Positions 47,923-56,138 of a stretch of DNA of 64,000 bases are shown here, piece by piece (position 1 is the stretch's first letter; each line of letters begins with the position of its first letter). The DNA lies in NCBI RefSeq assembly GCF_000732635.1, contig NZ_JPMD01000023.1, positions 1 through 64,000 on the forward strand, written 5' to 3'. Source of the stretch: Clostridium sulfidigenes. Lineage in GTDB: Bacteria; Bacillota; Clostridia; Clostridiales; Clostridiaceae. The translations under genes were made by a program, and so were the position numbers. The notes below the pieces were generated by a model that did not search any database, was not told the origin of the DNA, and saw only the letters and a program-made list of their open reading frames with translations.

Positions 47923-49143
47923 TTATAATATAATCGGGCTTTGTAGATAATCTTCCATAGCACTTATGGAAGGATTTAGAATGCTATAGCCACTAGTGCA
48001 TTGTAAATCTAATTTTAAGGTAGGGTTTATATCCTTTGGTAGTTTTGAATATATTGGTATAGAAGAATTGTTCTTCATTGATTTTAATGCCATAGCTCCA
48101 TGTTTAGTGAAGCCCAAAATACGAGCATATGGACAAGGCTCTTTACGCATTTCTAAGGTATTGTATTCATAAAAGCCTAGAAAATACTGACATAGTATTC
48201 TACTGATTCTAGTATAGGTATATCGTTTACTTTTTATCATTTCAATACAATGTTCATAATCTTTAGCGTCTTTTATGGTAGCTAATATCTTATTATGGAG
48301 ACCTTCAGAAGCATCCGGAATTGATTCGAAAAAGTTATTTTTGCTAGTTATAGCCTTATACTTTATATATGGATACATCATGTAATCAAAGGGAAAATTA
48401 TAATTTTTATTTTTAAGTTCTACCATATCCTCGTAAACACTAGGAGGAACATGAGATATTAATTCTTCCATTGAAGTATTTGATTTCAAAGATTTTCTAA
48501 TAGCAGTAGCACTTGAGAAGATATTATTTAAATTGGTACTATTGTAATTTCCACCTTCCCTTTTTATGGTATAGGGTACAATATTACTATGAAGTTTTTT
48601 TATGCTCTTAAGATATTCAACACCTAAAATATTATTAGAAGAATTTAGATAATCAGCTAAGTCTTTTTCATTATAGTAATTTTTTTTATTTAAATAATGA
48701 ATTAAAGCTGAAGAACGAGCCTTTGGAAAAGGTAATCCTCTACCTAATTCTTCTTTCAATAAGGACTTGAATAAAGGAGGTTCTTCTACTAGTAGATCAG
48801 ATACTTCTTTAAGAAAGTCTATATCACCTGCTTCGCTTCCAAAGCAAATTGAATCTACTATCCCTAGACTATTAAGAAGACTCACGGAACCATAAGAAAA
48901 GAATTCCGCAGAAGATAGGCTGTATATTGCAGGGAGTTCTAAAACAATATCTACCCCATTATTTAAAGCCATTGATGTTTTTTTCCATTTATCTACTATA
49001 GAAGGAATACCTCTTTGATTAAAGTTTCCACTCATTACTGCAATAATTAAATCACTATTAGTCAATTCTTTAGTTTTATTTATATGAAAAAGGTGTCCAT
49101 TGTGAAGAGGATTATATTCCACAATAATTCCTGATATTTTCAT
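47923..49143 (-). CDS. tmcAL: tRNA(Met) cytidine acetate ligase TmcAL (YlbM)
   Basis: Makes N4-acetylcytidine at the wobble position of elongator tRNA-Met, using acetate and ATP. It has 406 residues. The nucleotidyltransferase HIGH-like motif is VEYNPLHNGHLFHI; VMSGNFNQRGIPSIVDKW and GVDIVLELP follow. The start at 49143 is behind GGAGGTAA on the minus strand. It is divergent from pta-ackA. An acetate-using enzyme next to the acetate-producing genes is a neat pairing also seen in other Firmicutes. Confidence 0.94.
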   Translation of the reverse strand: MKISGIIVEYNPLHNGHLFHINKTKELTNSDLIIAVMSGNFNQRGIPSIVDKWKKTSMALNNGVDIVLELPAIYSLSSAEFFSYGSVSLLNSLGIVDSICFGSEAGDIDFLKEVSDLLVEEPPLFKSLLKEELGRGLPFPKARSSALIHYLNKKNYYNEKDLADYLNSSNNILGVEYLKSIKKLHSNIVPYTIKREGGNYNSTNLNNIFSSATAIRKSLKSNTSMEELISHVPPSVYEDMVELKNKNYNFPFDYMMYPYIKYKAITSKNNFFESIPDASEGLHNKILATIKDAKDYEHCIEMIKSKRYTYTRISRILCQYFLGFYEYNTLEMRKEPCPYARILGFTKHGAMALKSMKNNSSIPIYSKLPKDINPTLKLDLQCTSGYSILNPSISAMEDYLQSPIIL

Positions 49144-49245
49144 TAAAATTACCTCCTGTACTCATATAACCATAGATTATATCAAAAAAATGTTAATTAT
49201 CATAGCCTAATTATTAAATTAAGTCAAAAAAATTCAATATAGAGG

Positions 49246-49275
49246 TTGAAAAATATATATGAAAAGGGGTATAGT
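49246..49275 (+). promoter_or_regulatory. Sigma-A promoter for pta-ackA
   Basis: TTGAAA (49246-49251), 18-base spacer, TATAGT (49270-49275), 45 bases before the pta start. Confidence 0.55.
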
Positions 49276-49319
49276 AATAAGGGATATTTAGAATATTTTT
49301 ACTGAAAGGGGTAAGAAAA

Positions 49320-50321
49320 ATGAGTTTTACACAAAAAGTATGGAAATTAGCACAACAAGAGATGAAGACAATAGTACTTCCAGAAGGTGAAGAAGAAAGA
49401 AATTTAAAGGCTTCAGAAATTATCCATAAAAATAAAATAGCTAAAGTTATATTAGTAGGTAGCCAGGATAAGATTAAGGAAAATGCTAAGAATTTCGGGG
49501 TAAATATTGAGGGAATTGAAATTGTAGATCCTGAAGTATCACCTAAGACTGCAGAGTATGCAAAAGCATTTTATGAACTTAGAAAAAACAAGGGTGTTAC
49601 AGAGGAAAAAGCATTACAAACAGTTAAAGACCCAGTTTATTATGGAACAATGATGGTTAAACTAGAAGATGCCCATGGATTAGTTTCAGGAGCAGTACAT
49701 AGCACAGGGGATTTATTACGTCCAGGACTTCAAATTATAAAAACAGCTCCAGGAATAAAAGTTGTTTCAAGTTTCTTCGTTATGGAACTTGAAAATTCTC
49801 CATATGGAGATAATGGCACTCTATTATTTGGAGATTGTGCAGTTAATCCTAATCCAACATCAGAAGAGCTTGCATCAATAGCTATAAGTACAGCAGAAAA
49901 TGCAAAGACTCTATGTGGAATAGATCCAAAGGTTGCAATGTTATCTTTCTCAACTATGGGAAGTGCTAAACATGAAAATGTAAATAAGGTTGTTGAAGCT
50001 ACAAGAATGGCAAAAGAAGCTAGACCAGATCTTGCAATAGATGGAGAATTACAATTAGATGCAGCTATAGTTGATAAAGTAGCAAGTCTTAAAGCGCCAA
50101 ATAGTACAGTAGCAGGAAATTCTAATGTTTTAATATTCCCAGATTTACAAGCAGGAAATATTGGATATAAATTAGTTCAAAGATTTGCAGGAGCTGAAGC
50201 TATAGGCCCAGTATGTCAAGGGTTTGCAAAACCAATAAATGACCTTTCAAGAGGATGTAGTGTAGATGATATAGTAAATGTTGTAGCAATTACAGCAGTG
50301 CAAGCGCAAAATAGTAAATAA
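49320..50321 (+). CDS. pta: Phosphate acetyltransferase
   Basis: Converts acetyl-CoA and phosphate to acetyl phosphate. The catalytic core has 333 residues: IVLPEGEEERNLKA, GLVSGAVHSTGDLLRPGLQI, FGDCAVNPNPTSEELA, ANVLIFPDLQAGNIGYKL in the family's sense (here SNVLIFPDL), and GFAKPINDLSRG. ATG follows AAAGGGG. It is the short Pta class without the N-terminal DRTGG domain. With ackA it forms acetate with ATP gain, as expected of a fermenter. Confidence 0.97.
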   Translation: MSFTQKVWKLAQQEMKTIVLPEGEEERNLKASEIIHKNKIAKVILVGSQDKIKENAKNFGVNIEGIEIVDPEVSPKTAEYAKAFYELRKNKGVTEEKALQTVKDPVYYGTMMVKLEDAHGLVSGAVHSTGDLLRPGLQIIKTAPGIKVVSSFFVMELENSPYGDNGTLLFGDCAVNPNPTSEELASIAISTAENAKTLCGIDPKVAMLSFSTMGSAKHENVNKVVEATRMAKEARPDLAIDGELQLDAAIVDKVASLKAPNSTVAGNSNVLIFPDLQAGNIGYKLVQRFAGAEAIGPVCQGFAKPINDLSRGCSVDDIVNVVAITAVQAQNSK

Positions 50322-50407
50322 ATATTATATTGATTTAATTAAAAATATATTGTAATCTAATATAATGATATATTAATATATTACAAATGCGTCAGGAGGA
50401 AATGAGA

Positions 50408-51604
50408 ATGAAAGTATTAGTAATAAACTGTGGAAGTTCTTCATTAAAGTACCAATTAATAAACATGGAAACAGAAGAGAGCTTAGCACAAGGATTAGTT
50501 GAAAGAATAGGAATTGAAGGTTCAATTTTAACTCAAAAGGTTCCAGGAAGAGATAAATATATAATAGAGCAACCAATGGTTGACCATAAAGATGCAATAA
50601 AATTAGTTTTAGGTGCATTAGTAGATGGTAACCATGGAGTTATTTCTTCAATGGATGAAATATCAGCAGTAGGACACAGAGTTGTTCATGGTGGAGAAAA
50701 ATATTCAGAATCTGTAGTAATTGATGATGCAGTTATGGAAAGTTTAGAAGAGTGTGTAAAACTTGCGCCACTTCATAATCCAGCAAACATAATTGGAATT
50801 AATGCTTGCAAGAGCTTAATGCCAAACACTCCAATGGTTGCAGTATTTGATACAGCATTCCATCAAACAATGCCAAAAACTGCTTATATGTACCCACTAC
50901 CATATGAGCTATACACTAAGTATGGAATAAGAAAATATGGTTTCCACGGAACATCACATAAATATGTATCAGCAGAATGTGCTAAATTAATGGGCAAAGA
51001 CATAAAAGATGTTAAAATCATCACTTGTCATCTTGGAAACGGAGCTAGCTTAGCTGCTATAAAAGATGGCCATTGTGTAGATACAAGTATGGGATTCACT
51101 CCACTTGAAGGAATAGCAATGGGAACTAGATGTGGAAACATTGACCCTGCTATAGTTACATTCTTAATGAATGAAGGAAAAATGACAGCTAAAGAAGTTG
51201 ATAATTTAATGAACAAACAATCAGGAGTTCTTGGATTATCAGGAGTAAGTAGTGACTTTAGAGATATAGAAGATGCTGCTAAAGAAGGAAATGAAAGAGC
51301 TATTCTTGCTTTAAATGTATATAACTACAGAGTAAGAGAAATGATTGGTGCTTATGCTGCAGCAATGGGCGGAGTAGATGCAGTTGTATTTACAGCAGGA
51401 CTTGGAGAAAATGCTATAGAAACTAGAGCAGAAATTTGCAAAGGCTTAGAATTCTTAGGTATTGAAATAGATGATGCTAAGAATAATGTTAGAGGAAAAT
51501 CTACAGAAGTAAGCAAAGATGGAGCTAAAGTAAAAGTATTTGTTATTCCTACAAATGAAGAGTTAGTAATAGCAAGAGATACTAAAGAACTTACTTCTAA
51601 ATAG
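50408..51604 (+). CDS. ackA: Acetate kinase
   Basis: Transfers the phosphate of acetyl phosphate to ADP, giving acetate and ATP. It has 398 residues from ATG 50408, eight bases after AGGAGG (50394-50399); ATG 50402 and 50387 are less well spaced. Signatures are [39 protein letters not shown] (catalytic His region), and [13 protein letters not shown]. No clear T-run terminator follows. Confidence 0.97.
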   Translation: MKVLVINCGSSSLKYQLINMETEESLAQGLVERIGIEGSILTQKVPGRDKYIIEQPMVDHKDAIKLVLGALVDGNHGVISSMDEISAVGHRVVHGGEKYSESVVIDDAVMESLEECVKLAPLHNPANIIGINACKSLMPNTPMVAVFDTAFHQTMPKTAYMYPLPYELYTKYGIRKYGFHGTSHKYVSAECAKLMGKDIKDVKIITCHLGNGASLAAIKDGHCVDTSMGFTPLEGIAMGTRCGNIDPAIVTFLMNEGKMTAKEVDNLMNKQSGVLGLSGVSSDFRDIEDAAKEGNERAILALNVYNYRVREMIGAYAAAMGGVDAVVFTAGLGENAIETRAEICKGLEFLGIEIDDAKNNVRGKSTEVSKDGAKVKVFVIPTNEELVIARDTKELTSK

Positions 51605-51677
51605 TAAAAATATTTATGTGCTTGAGTAAAAAATTAGCTTTTTATCTTAAGGAAAAAATATACATGTGTAAATTACC

Positions 51678-51706
51678 TTGACTTTTATCGGTATAATTTA
51701 TATAAT
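51678..51706 (+). promoter_or_regulatory. Strong sigma-A promoter for the DUF177-rpmF operon
   Basis: TTGACT (51678-51683), exact 17-base spacer, TATAAT (51701-51706). It gives a leader of about 130 bases before the DUF177 start. Confidence 0.8.
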
Positions 51707-51750
51707 AACTTGTGTTTGAATGATATATTTAATTAACTTAAGGAGGGAAG

Positions 51751-51795
51751 TTGGAGCTTTACTCAAGCTATGCATTTTGCATTATATATAACTAG
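51751..51795 (+). CDS. Possible 14-codon leader peptide upstream of DUF177
   Basis: TTG 51751 opens a 14-codon frame (MELYSSYAFCIIYN) that ends with TAG at 51793. It is in a different frame from DUF177. The only strong ribosome site in the leader, AAGGAGGG at 51739, lies 4-5 bases before this TTG. The stop codon lies in the 5' arm of a perfect hairpin. Short spacing and the TTG start keep confidence low; the purine run could have another role. Confidence 0.25.
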   Translation: MELYSSYAFCIIYN

Positions 51796-51807
51796 TCTTA
51801 GTTATAT
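51786..51807 (+). promoter_or_regulatory. Hairpin in the DUF177 leader
   Basis: ATATAACTA (51786-51794) pairs perfectly with TAGTTATAT (51799-51807) around GTCT. No T run follows, so it is not a terminator. It overlaps the possible leader-peptide stop. Confidence 0.5.
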
Positions 51808-51847
51808 GAGAAAAAACAGGTATATTATGTTTTTTCAGAGTGTTGTT

Positions 51848-52348
51848 ATGATTATAAACTTTAAAGATTTAAATGATAAGAACTATGAGAGAAAGAATAT
51901 AGATATCGAAATTGAGAAAGATAAGTTTTACGATGGTAGTGAAATGGTAAAATACTCCAAGCCTATTAAGTTTAATGGGTTTTTGCGTCGCAAAAAGGAA
52001 GTTATAGAACTTGTTGGTGACGTAGATACTGAAGTATTATTAAATTGTTCTAGATGTACAAAAGCTTTTTCTTATGAAGTTAAGGTGCACATAGAAGAAG
52101 AAATATCAAACACTGATGATTGTGAGATTATCTCAACCAATACTGAGAATATAGATATTTATGAAATTATTGAAAACAGTATTCTCCTTGAATTACCTGT
52201 TAAAAGGTTATGTAAAGAGGATTGCAAAGGCTTATGCCAGACTTGTGGGAAAGATTTAAATTTAGGACAATGTTCTTGTACTGATTTTTATGTAGACCCT
52301 AGACTTGAAAAGCTATCACAAATGTTTTCTAACCATAAGGAGGTGTAA
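51848..52348 (+). CDS. yceD: DUF177/YceD family protein
   Basis: Conserved companion of L32, linked to 23S rRNA or ribosome accumulation in E. coli and plants. The start at ATG 51848 gives [10 protein letters not shown], the expected N-terminus, and 166 residues, but it has no clear ribosome site; the open frame extends upstream to ATG 51770. Features are the [14 protein letters not shown] and [22 protein letters not shown] segments, probably a metal site. It lies 2 bases before rpmF. Confidence 0.9.
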   Translation: MIINFKDLNDKNYERKNIDIEIEKDKFYDGSEMVKYSKPIKFNGFLRRKKEVIELVGDVDTEVLLNCSRCTKAFSYEVKVHIEEEISNTDDCEIISTNTENIDIYEIIENSILLELPVKRLCKEDCKGLCQTCGKDLNLGQCSCTDFYVDPRLEKLSQMFSNHKEV

Positions 52349-52350
52349 TA

Positions 52351-52533
52351 ATGGGAAATCCAGCTAGAAAATTTTCAAAAGCAAGAAGAGATTCAAGAAG
52401 AGCTCAAACTTTTAAACTTGGTTTACCAGGAATAGTAGAGTGTCCTCAATGCCACGAAATGAAGCTTGCTCACAGAGTTTGTAAGAACTGTGGTTACTAC
52501 AAGAATAGAGAAGTTGTTTCAACTGAGGAATAA
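52351..52533 (+). CDS. rpmF: 50S ribosomal protein L32
   Basis: Ribosomal protein of 60 residues. It begins [18 protein letters not shown]; the zinc-binding cysteines are CPQC and CKNC. ATG follows AAGGAGGTG. It is co-transcribed with DUF177 and followed by a terminator, so plsX may be partly uncoupled. Confidence 0.97.
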   Translation: MGNPARKFSKARRDSRRAQTFKLGLPGIVECPQCHEMKLAHRVCKNCGYYKNREVVSTEE

Positions 52534-52534
52534 G

Positions 52535-52565
52535 AAGAAAGTCGATAGACTTTCTTTTTATTTTT
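52535..52565 (+). terminator. Terminator after rpmF
   Basis: AAGAAAGTC (52535-52543) pairs with GACTTTCTT (52548-52556), with a 4-base loop and T-rich tail. Confidence 0.8.
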
Positions 52566-52633
52566 ATGTGGAAATTTAAATGAAAAAAATATATAATGTA
52601 TTTAAATATTTTAAAATCATGAAAGGAGTTACT

Positions 52634-53627
52634 ATGAAGGTTGTAGTTGATGGAATGGGTGGAGATAATTCACCTGAAGCTATAGTAGAAGGTTGTGTTC
52701 TTGCACAAAAAGAATATGATATAGATATAATAATTACAGGTCAAGAAGATCTTAATAAAAAAAGAATTAGAAAAATATGAATATACCAAAGGAAGAATAA
52801 CTATTTTAAATACTACTGAAATTATTTCAACTAATGAAGCACCAGTAAAAGCTCTAAAGACTAAGAAGGATTCATCTCTTGTTAAAGCTTTAGAATTAGT
52901 TAAGAATAAGGAAGCAGATGCCATTGTATCTGCTGGAAGTACAGGAGCCTTCTTAGCAGGCTGTACTCTTATTGTAAAGAGGATTAAAGGGATAAGTAGA
53001 CCAGCACTAGCACCAGTTATGCCAGGTAAAAATGGTCCATTTATGATAATAGATGTAGGAGCTAATGCAGATTGTAAACCCCATTATTTAACTCAGTTTG
53101 CTCAAATGGGTAAGGTATACTTTGAAAGTGTATTATCTGTTGAAAATCCTACTGTAGGTCTTATAAATATAGGATCAGAGGAAGAAAAGGGAAATGAATT
53201 AACCAAGGAAGCTTATCAACTTTTAAAACAAGAGAATTTAAATTTTATAGGAAATGTAGAGCCGAGAGAAATTCCTAAAGGAGAGGTAAATGTCCTTGTA
53301 TGTGATGGTTTTGTAGGGAATACCGTATTAAAGATGTATGAAGGCGTTGCAGAAACCATTCTAAGTGAGCTTAAAAATGAAATAATGAGTTCCACAACAA
53401 CAAAAATAGGCGGACTATTATTAAAGCCTGTATTTAAGAGATTTAAAAAGCACTATGACTATAAAGAATACGGTGGAGCTGCATTTTTAGGGGTTGATGG
53501 TATTTGCATAAAAGCTCACGGAAGCTCCGATGCCAAGGCTTTAAAAAATGCAATTAAACTTTCTAAAACCTATTATGATACAAAAGTATTAGATAAAGTT
53601 AAAGATGCTTTTAAAGAAGAAAAATAA
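52634..53627 (+). pseudogene. plsX: Phosphate acyltransferase PlsX, with one frameshift
   Basis: PlsX turns acyl-ACP into acyl phosphate for phospholipid synthesis. ATG 52634 follows GAAAGGAG and gives [20 protein letters not shown]. The frame stops at 52780 after an A7 run at 52757-52763. Dropping one A gives [17 protein letters not shown] and continues to 53627 for 330 residues, the normal length, with [24 protein letters not shown] and [12 protein letters not shown]. PlsX is usually needed for growth, so a sequencing error is more likely than true loss. acpP is next. Confidence 0.92.
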
Positions 53628-53696
53628 AAAATTAAAATAAGTGAATAAAATTTTGTAGGTTTAGTATATTATAATATAGTATTTGAAAATAAACAG

Positions 53697-53725
53697 TTGA
53701 TTATTATCCAATATGCTATTATATT
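53697..53725 (+). promoter_or_regulatory. Putative acpP promoter
   Basis: TTGATT (53697-53702), 17-base spacer, TATATT (53720-53725), 40 bases before acpP. Confidence 0.5.
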
Positions 53726-53765
53726 AAATAGTGATATTATATTGAATTTTTAGGAGGTATATAAA

Positions 53766-53996
53766 ATGTTTGAAAAGATAAGAGCAAAAATCGCGGAGCA
53801 ACTAAGCATAGATGAAAATGATATAACTATGGACTCTGGATTTGTTGATGATTTAGGAGCAGACTCATTGGACTTAGTTGAGTTAATTATGGCCCTTGAA
53901 GAGGAATTTGACATGGAAATCCCTGATGAAGATGCAGAAAAAATAACTAGTGTTGGAGATGTAGTTGACTATATAAAAGCACGAGTAGAAGAATAA
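53766..53996 (+). CDS. acpP: Acyl carrier protein
   Basis: Carries growing fatty acids on a phosphopantetheine arm. It has 76 residues, strongly acidic, and the arm is attached at Ser34 in [16 protein letters not shown] follows TAGGAGG. It comes right after plsX; fabD and fabG, which stand between these genes in Bacillus, are absent here. A clean terminator follows. Confidence 0.97.
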   Translation: MFEKIRAKIAEQLSIDENDITMDSGFVDDLGADSLDLVELIMALEEEFDMEIPDEDAEKITSVGDVVDYIKARVEE

Positions 53997-54003
53997 TATC
54001 AGC

Positions 54004-54033
54004 AGGTTCCGTAGAAATGCGGAACCTTATTTT
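54004..54033 (+). terminator. Terminator after acpP
   Basis: AGGTTCCG (54004-54011) pairs perfectly with CGGAACCT (54020-54027), then TATTTTTA. Confidence 0.9.
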
Positions 54034-54145
54034 TAGATTTATTCTTGAATTTATCCACTTGAGTTTATTTACTTGAATAATAATATTAAGTTGGTAGGTT
54101 ATTTAGATAAATTGAAGAATAAACCTTGGCGAAAGAGGTAAAAAG

Positions 54146-54844
54146 ATGAAAATATTAAAAAGTACATTAGAATTAAAAAATAAATTAGGTATTGACTTTA
54201 AAGATTTAAATTTATTACAAACAGCAATAACTCATAGTTCTTATGCTAATGAAAGAAACACTGCCTTCAATGAACGATTAGAGTTTTTAGGAGATACAGT
54301 TTTAGAATTAATTATATCTGAATATTTATTTACTAATCACATAGATGAAACAGAAGGATACCTTACTAAGGTAAGAGCTTTAATTGTATGTGAAAATTCT
54401 TTATTTGAAATAGCTAAGAAGTGGGAACTAGGAAAATACATTTATATGAGTAAAGGTGAAGAATTAACCGGTGGTAGAACTAGAGTATCAATTTTAGCTG
54501 ATGCTGTAGAAGCTATTATTGCTGCAGTATACTTAGATGAAGGACTTTTAGTAACTAAGGAATTTGTCCTTAAAAACTTTAACTCGATTATTATTAAAGC
54601 AGTTAAAAATGAGATAATTTTAGACTATAAGACAAAGCTTCAAGAAATATTACAAAAGAATGGAGATGTAGATATTTCTTATTCTCTTATTAATTTTGAA
54701 GGACCACCTCATAGAAGAGAATTTTTTGTGAAGGTTTTGATTAATGGAGAAGCTAAAGGAAGTGGCTCAGGGTATAGTAAGAAAGAAGCTGAACAAATGG
54801 CCGCTAGGGAAGTTTTAATTAAGAGGGGTGATATTAGTGAGTAA
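54146..54844 (+). CDS. rnc: Ribonuclease III
   Basis: Cleaves double-stranded RNA in rRNA and mRNA processing. It has 232 residues. The catalytic signature is NERLEFLGDTVLELI near residue 40, with Asp/Glu in LADAVEAIIAAVYLDEG. The C-terminal dsRNA-binding domain (about 158-228) has GSGYSKKEAEQMAAREVL. ATG follows AAGAGGT. It overlaps the radical SAM gene by 8 bases. Confidence 0.97.
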   Translation: MKILKSTLELKNKLGIDFKDLNLLQTAITHSSYANERNTAFNERLEFLGDTVLELIISEYLFTNHIDETEGYLTKVRALIVCENSLFEIAKKWELGKYIYMSKGEELTGGRTRVSILADAVEAIIAAVYLDEGLLVTKEFVLKNFNSIIIKAVKNEIILDYKTKLQEILQKNGDVDISYSLINFEGPPHRREFFVKVLINGEAKGSGSGYSKKEAEQMAAREVLIKRGDISE

Positions 54845-55922
54845 AAATCATTATATTATACCTATATTTGTGCCTCATATAGGGTGTCCTCATACTTGCG
54901 TGTTTTGTAATCAGGATAGTATTACAGGAGATGCAGGGTCAGCAGGTAGCGCAGGAAATGTAGACGGTGCTTATGTAAAAAAAACCATAGAGGACTATTT
55001 AGAAACTATAGATAGTAGTGATGCTATAATTGAGGTATCATTTTTCGGTGGTACTTTTACAGGAATTAATATGTGCATCCAAAGAGAACTATTATCAGTA
55101 GCTCAAAACTATAAAAAAATAGGAAAGATTAAATTTATAAGATTGTCCACAAGACCAGATTATATAGACCAAGAGATTTTAGACCACCTAAAAAGTTTTG
55201 ATGTAGATATTATAGAATTAGGAGTTCAATCTTTAGATGAAGAAGTTTTACATAAATCAGGAAGAGGGCATAGTTCAGAAGATGTGGAGAAGGCGTCGAA
55301 ATTAATAAAAGAATATGGATTTACCTTAGGGCATCAAATCATGCTAGGACTCCCAGGAGATACAAGAGAGAAGGATATTGAAACTACAAGAAAAAGTATT
55401 TCTATGAATCCAGATATCTGTAGGATATACCCATCCCTAGTTATTAAGGAAACTCCTATGGAAAAGCTCTTAAGGGAAGGCCTATATAAACCATATACTT
55501 TAGAGGAAGCTGTAGATATAAGTAAGATAGTCTATGGAATGATGGAGGGTAATGATATAAAGGTTATTCGAATTGGACTTCAACCTACAGAGGAGATTAG
55601 TGCTGATGGAGATGTGGTAGATGGACCTTTTCATCCTGCTTTTAGAGAGCTGGTGGAGAGTAGTGTCTACTGTGATATGATTTATGATTACTATAAAGAT
55701 AAAGAAATGGATAAGTACAAAATATATATAAATCCTAAAGATATATCTAAGCTTTATTCTAATAAAAAGCAATATTTTAATCTGCTTCTAAAAAAATTAA
55801 AGAGTAAAGAAATATTTGTAACTCAAGAAAGAAATATAGGAAAGTCTTCCATAGGGTTTTATAATGGTACAAAGTTAGATATAATTAATCAGAAGGATTA
55901 TTTTAAACTTAAATATCAATAA
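54837..55922 (+). CDS. Elp3/HemN-like radical SAM protein
   Basis: Radical-SAM protein of 361 residues from GTG 54837 (AGAGGGG nine bases upstream; GTG 54828 is an alternative). The cluster motif is CPHTCVFC near residue 17, followed by VSFFGGTFTGI, LSTRPDYI, DIIELGVQSLDEEVL and GRGHSSEDVEKAS. This set resembles the Elp3 radical-SAM domain without the acetyltransferase domain. It often lies between rnc and smc in clostridia. tRNA modification is a guess by analogy with Elp3. Confidence 0.87.
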   Translation: MSKNHYIIPIFVPHIGCPHTCVFCNQDSITGDAGSAGSAGNVDGAYVKKTIEDYLETIDSSDAIIEVSFFGGTFTGINMCIQRELLSVAQNYKKIGKIKFIRLSTRPDYIDQEILDHLKSFDVDIIELGVQSLDEEVLHKSGRGHSSEDVEKASKLIKEYGFTLGHQIMLGLPGDTREKDIETTRKSISMNPDICRIYPSLVIKETPMEKLLREGLYKPYTLEEAVDISKIVYGMMEGNDIKVIRIGLQPTEEISADGDVVDGPFHPAFRELVESSVYCDMIYDYYKDKEMDKYKIYINPKDISKLYSNKKQYFNLLLKKLKSKEIFVTQERNIGKSSIGFYNGTKLDIINQKDYFKLKYQ

Positions 55923-55963
55923 AACTTTTGATTATATAGGCTAAAGTAAATATATATTTTAAG

Positions 55964-55994
55964 TATCCTAGGAAGATTATAGGATATTTTCTTT
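55964..55994 (+). terminator. Hairpin after the radical SAM gene
   Basis: TATCCTA (55964-55970) pairs perfectly with TAGGATA (55980-55986), 9-base loop, then TTTTCTTT. Confidence 0.6.
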
Positions 55995-56018
55995 AAATTA
56001 AAGTTAGGAGTGGATTTT

Positions 56019-56126
56019 ATGAGGATGACTAAGAAAAAAAGAGAAAAGTATATAAAAATAATAACTACTTGTATATGCATTGCTATGGCTGCAGTACTTA
56101 TTTTACCTATAATCTTAGGAGCTTAG
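56019..56126 (+). CDS. 35-residue single-helix membrane peptide upstream of smc
   Basis: ATG 56019 is eight bases from AGGAG. The peptide has a basic start (MRMTKKKREKYIK), then one hydrophobic helix (IITTCICIAMAAVLILP) and ends IILGA. The layout (about 35 residues, Lys-rich start, one helix) resembles the DUF4044/Prli42 stressosome peptides, but I cannot claim homology by eye. smc starts 12 bases after its stop, so it is probably co-transcribed with smc. Confidence 0.55.
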   Translation: MRMTKKKREKYIKIITTCICIAMAAVLILPIILGA

Positions 56127-56138
56127 GAGTGTGAATAG

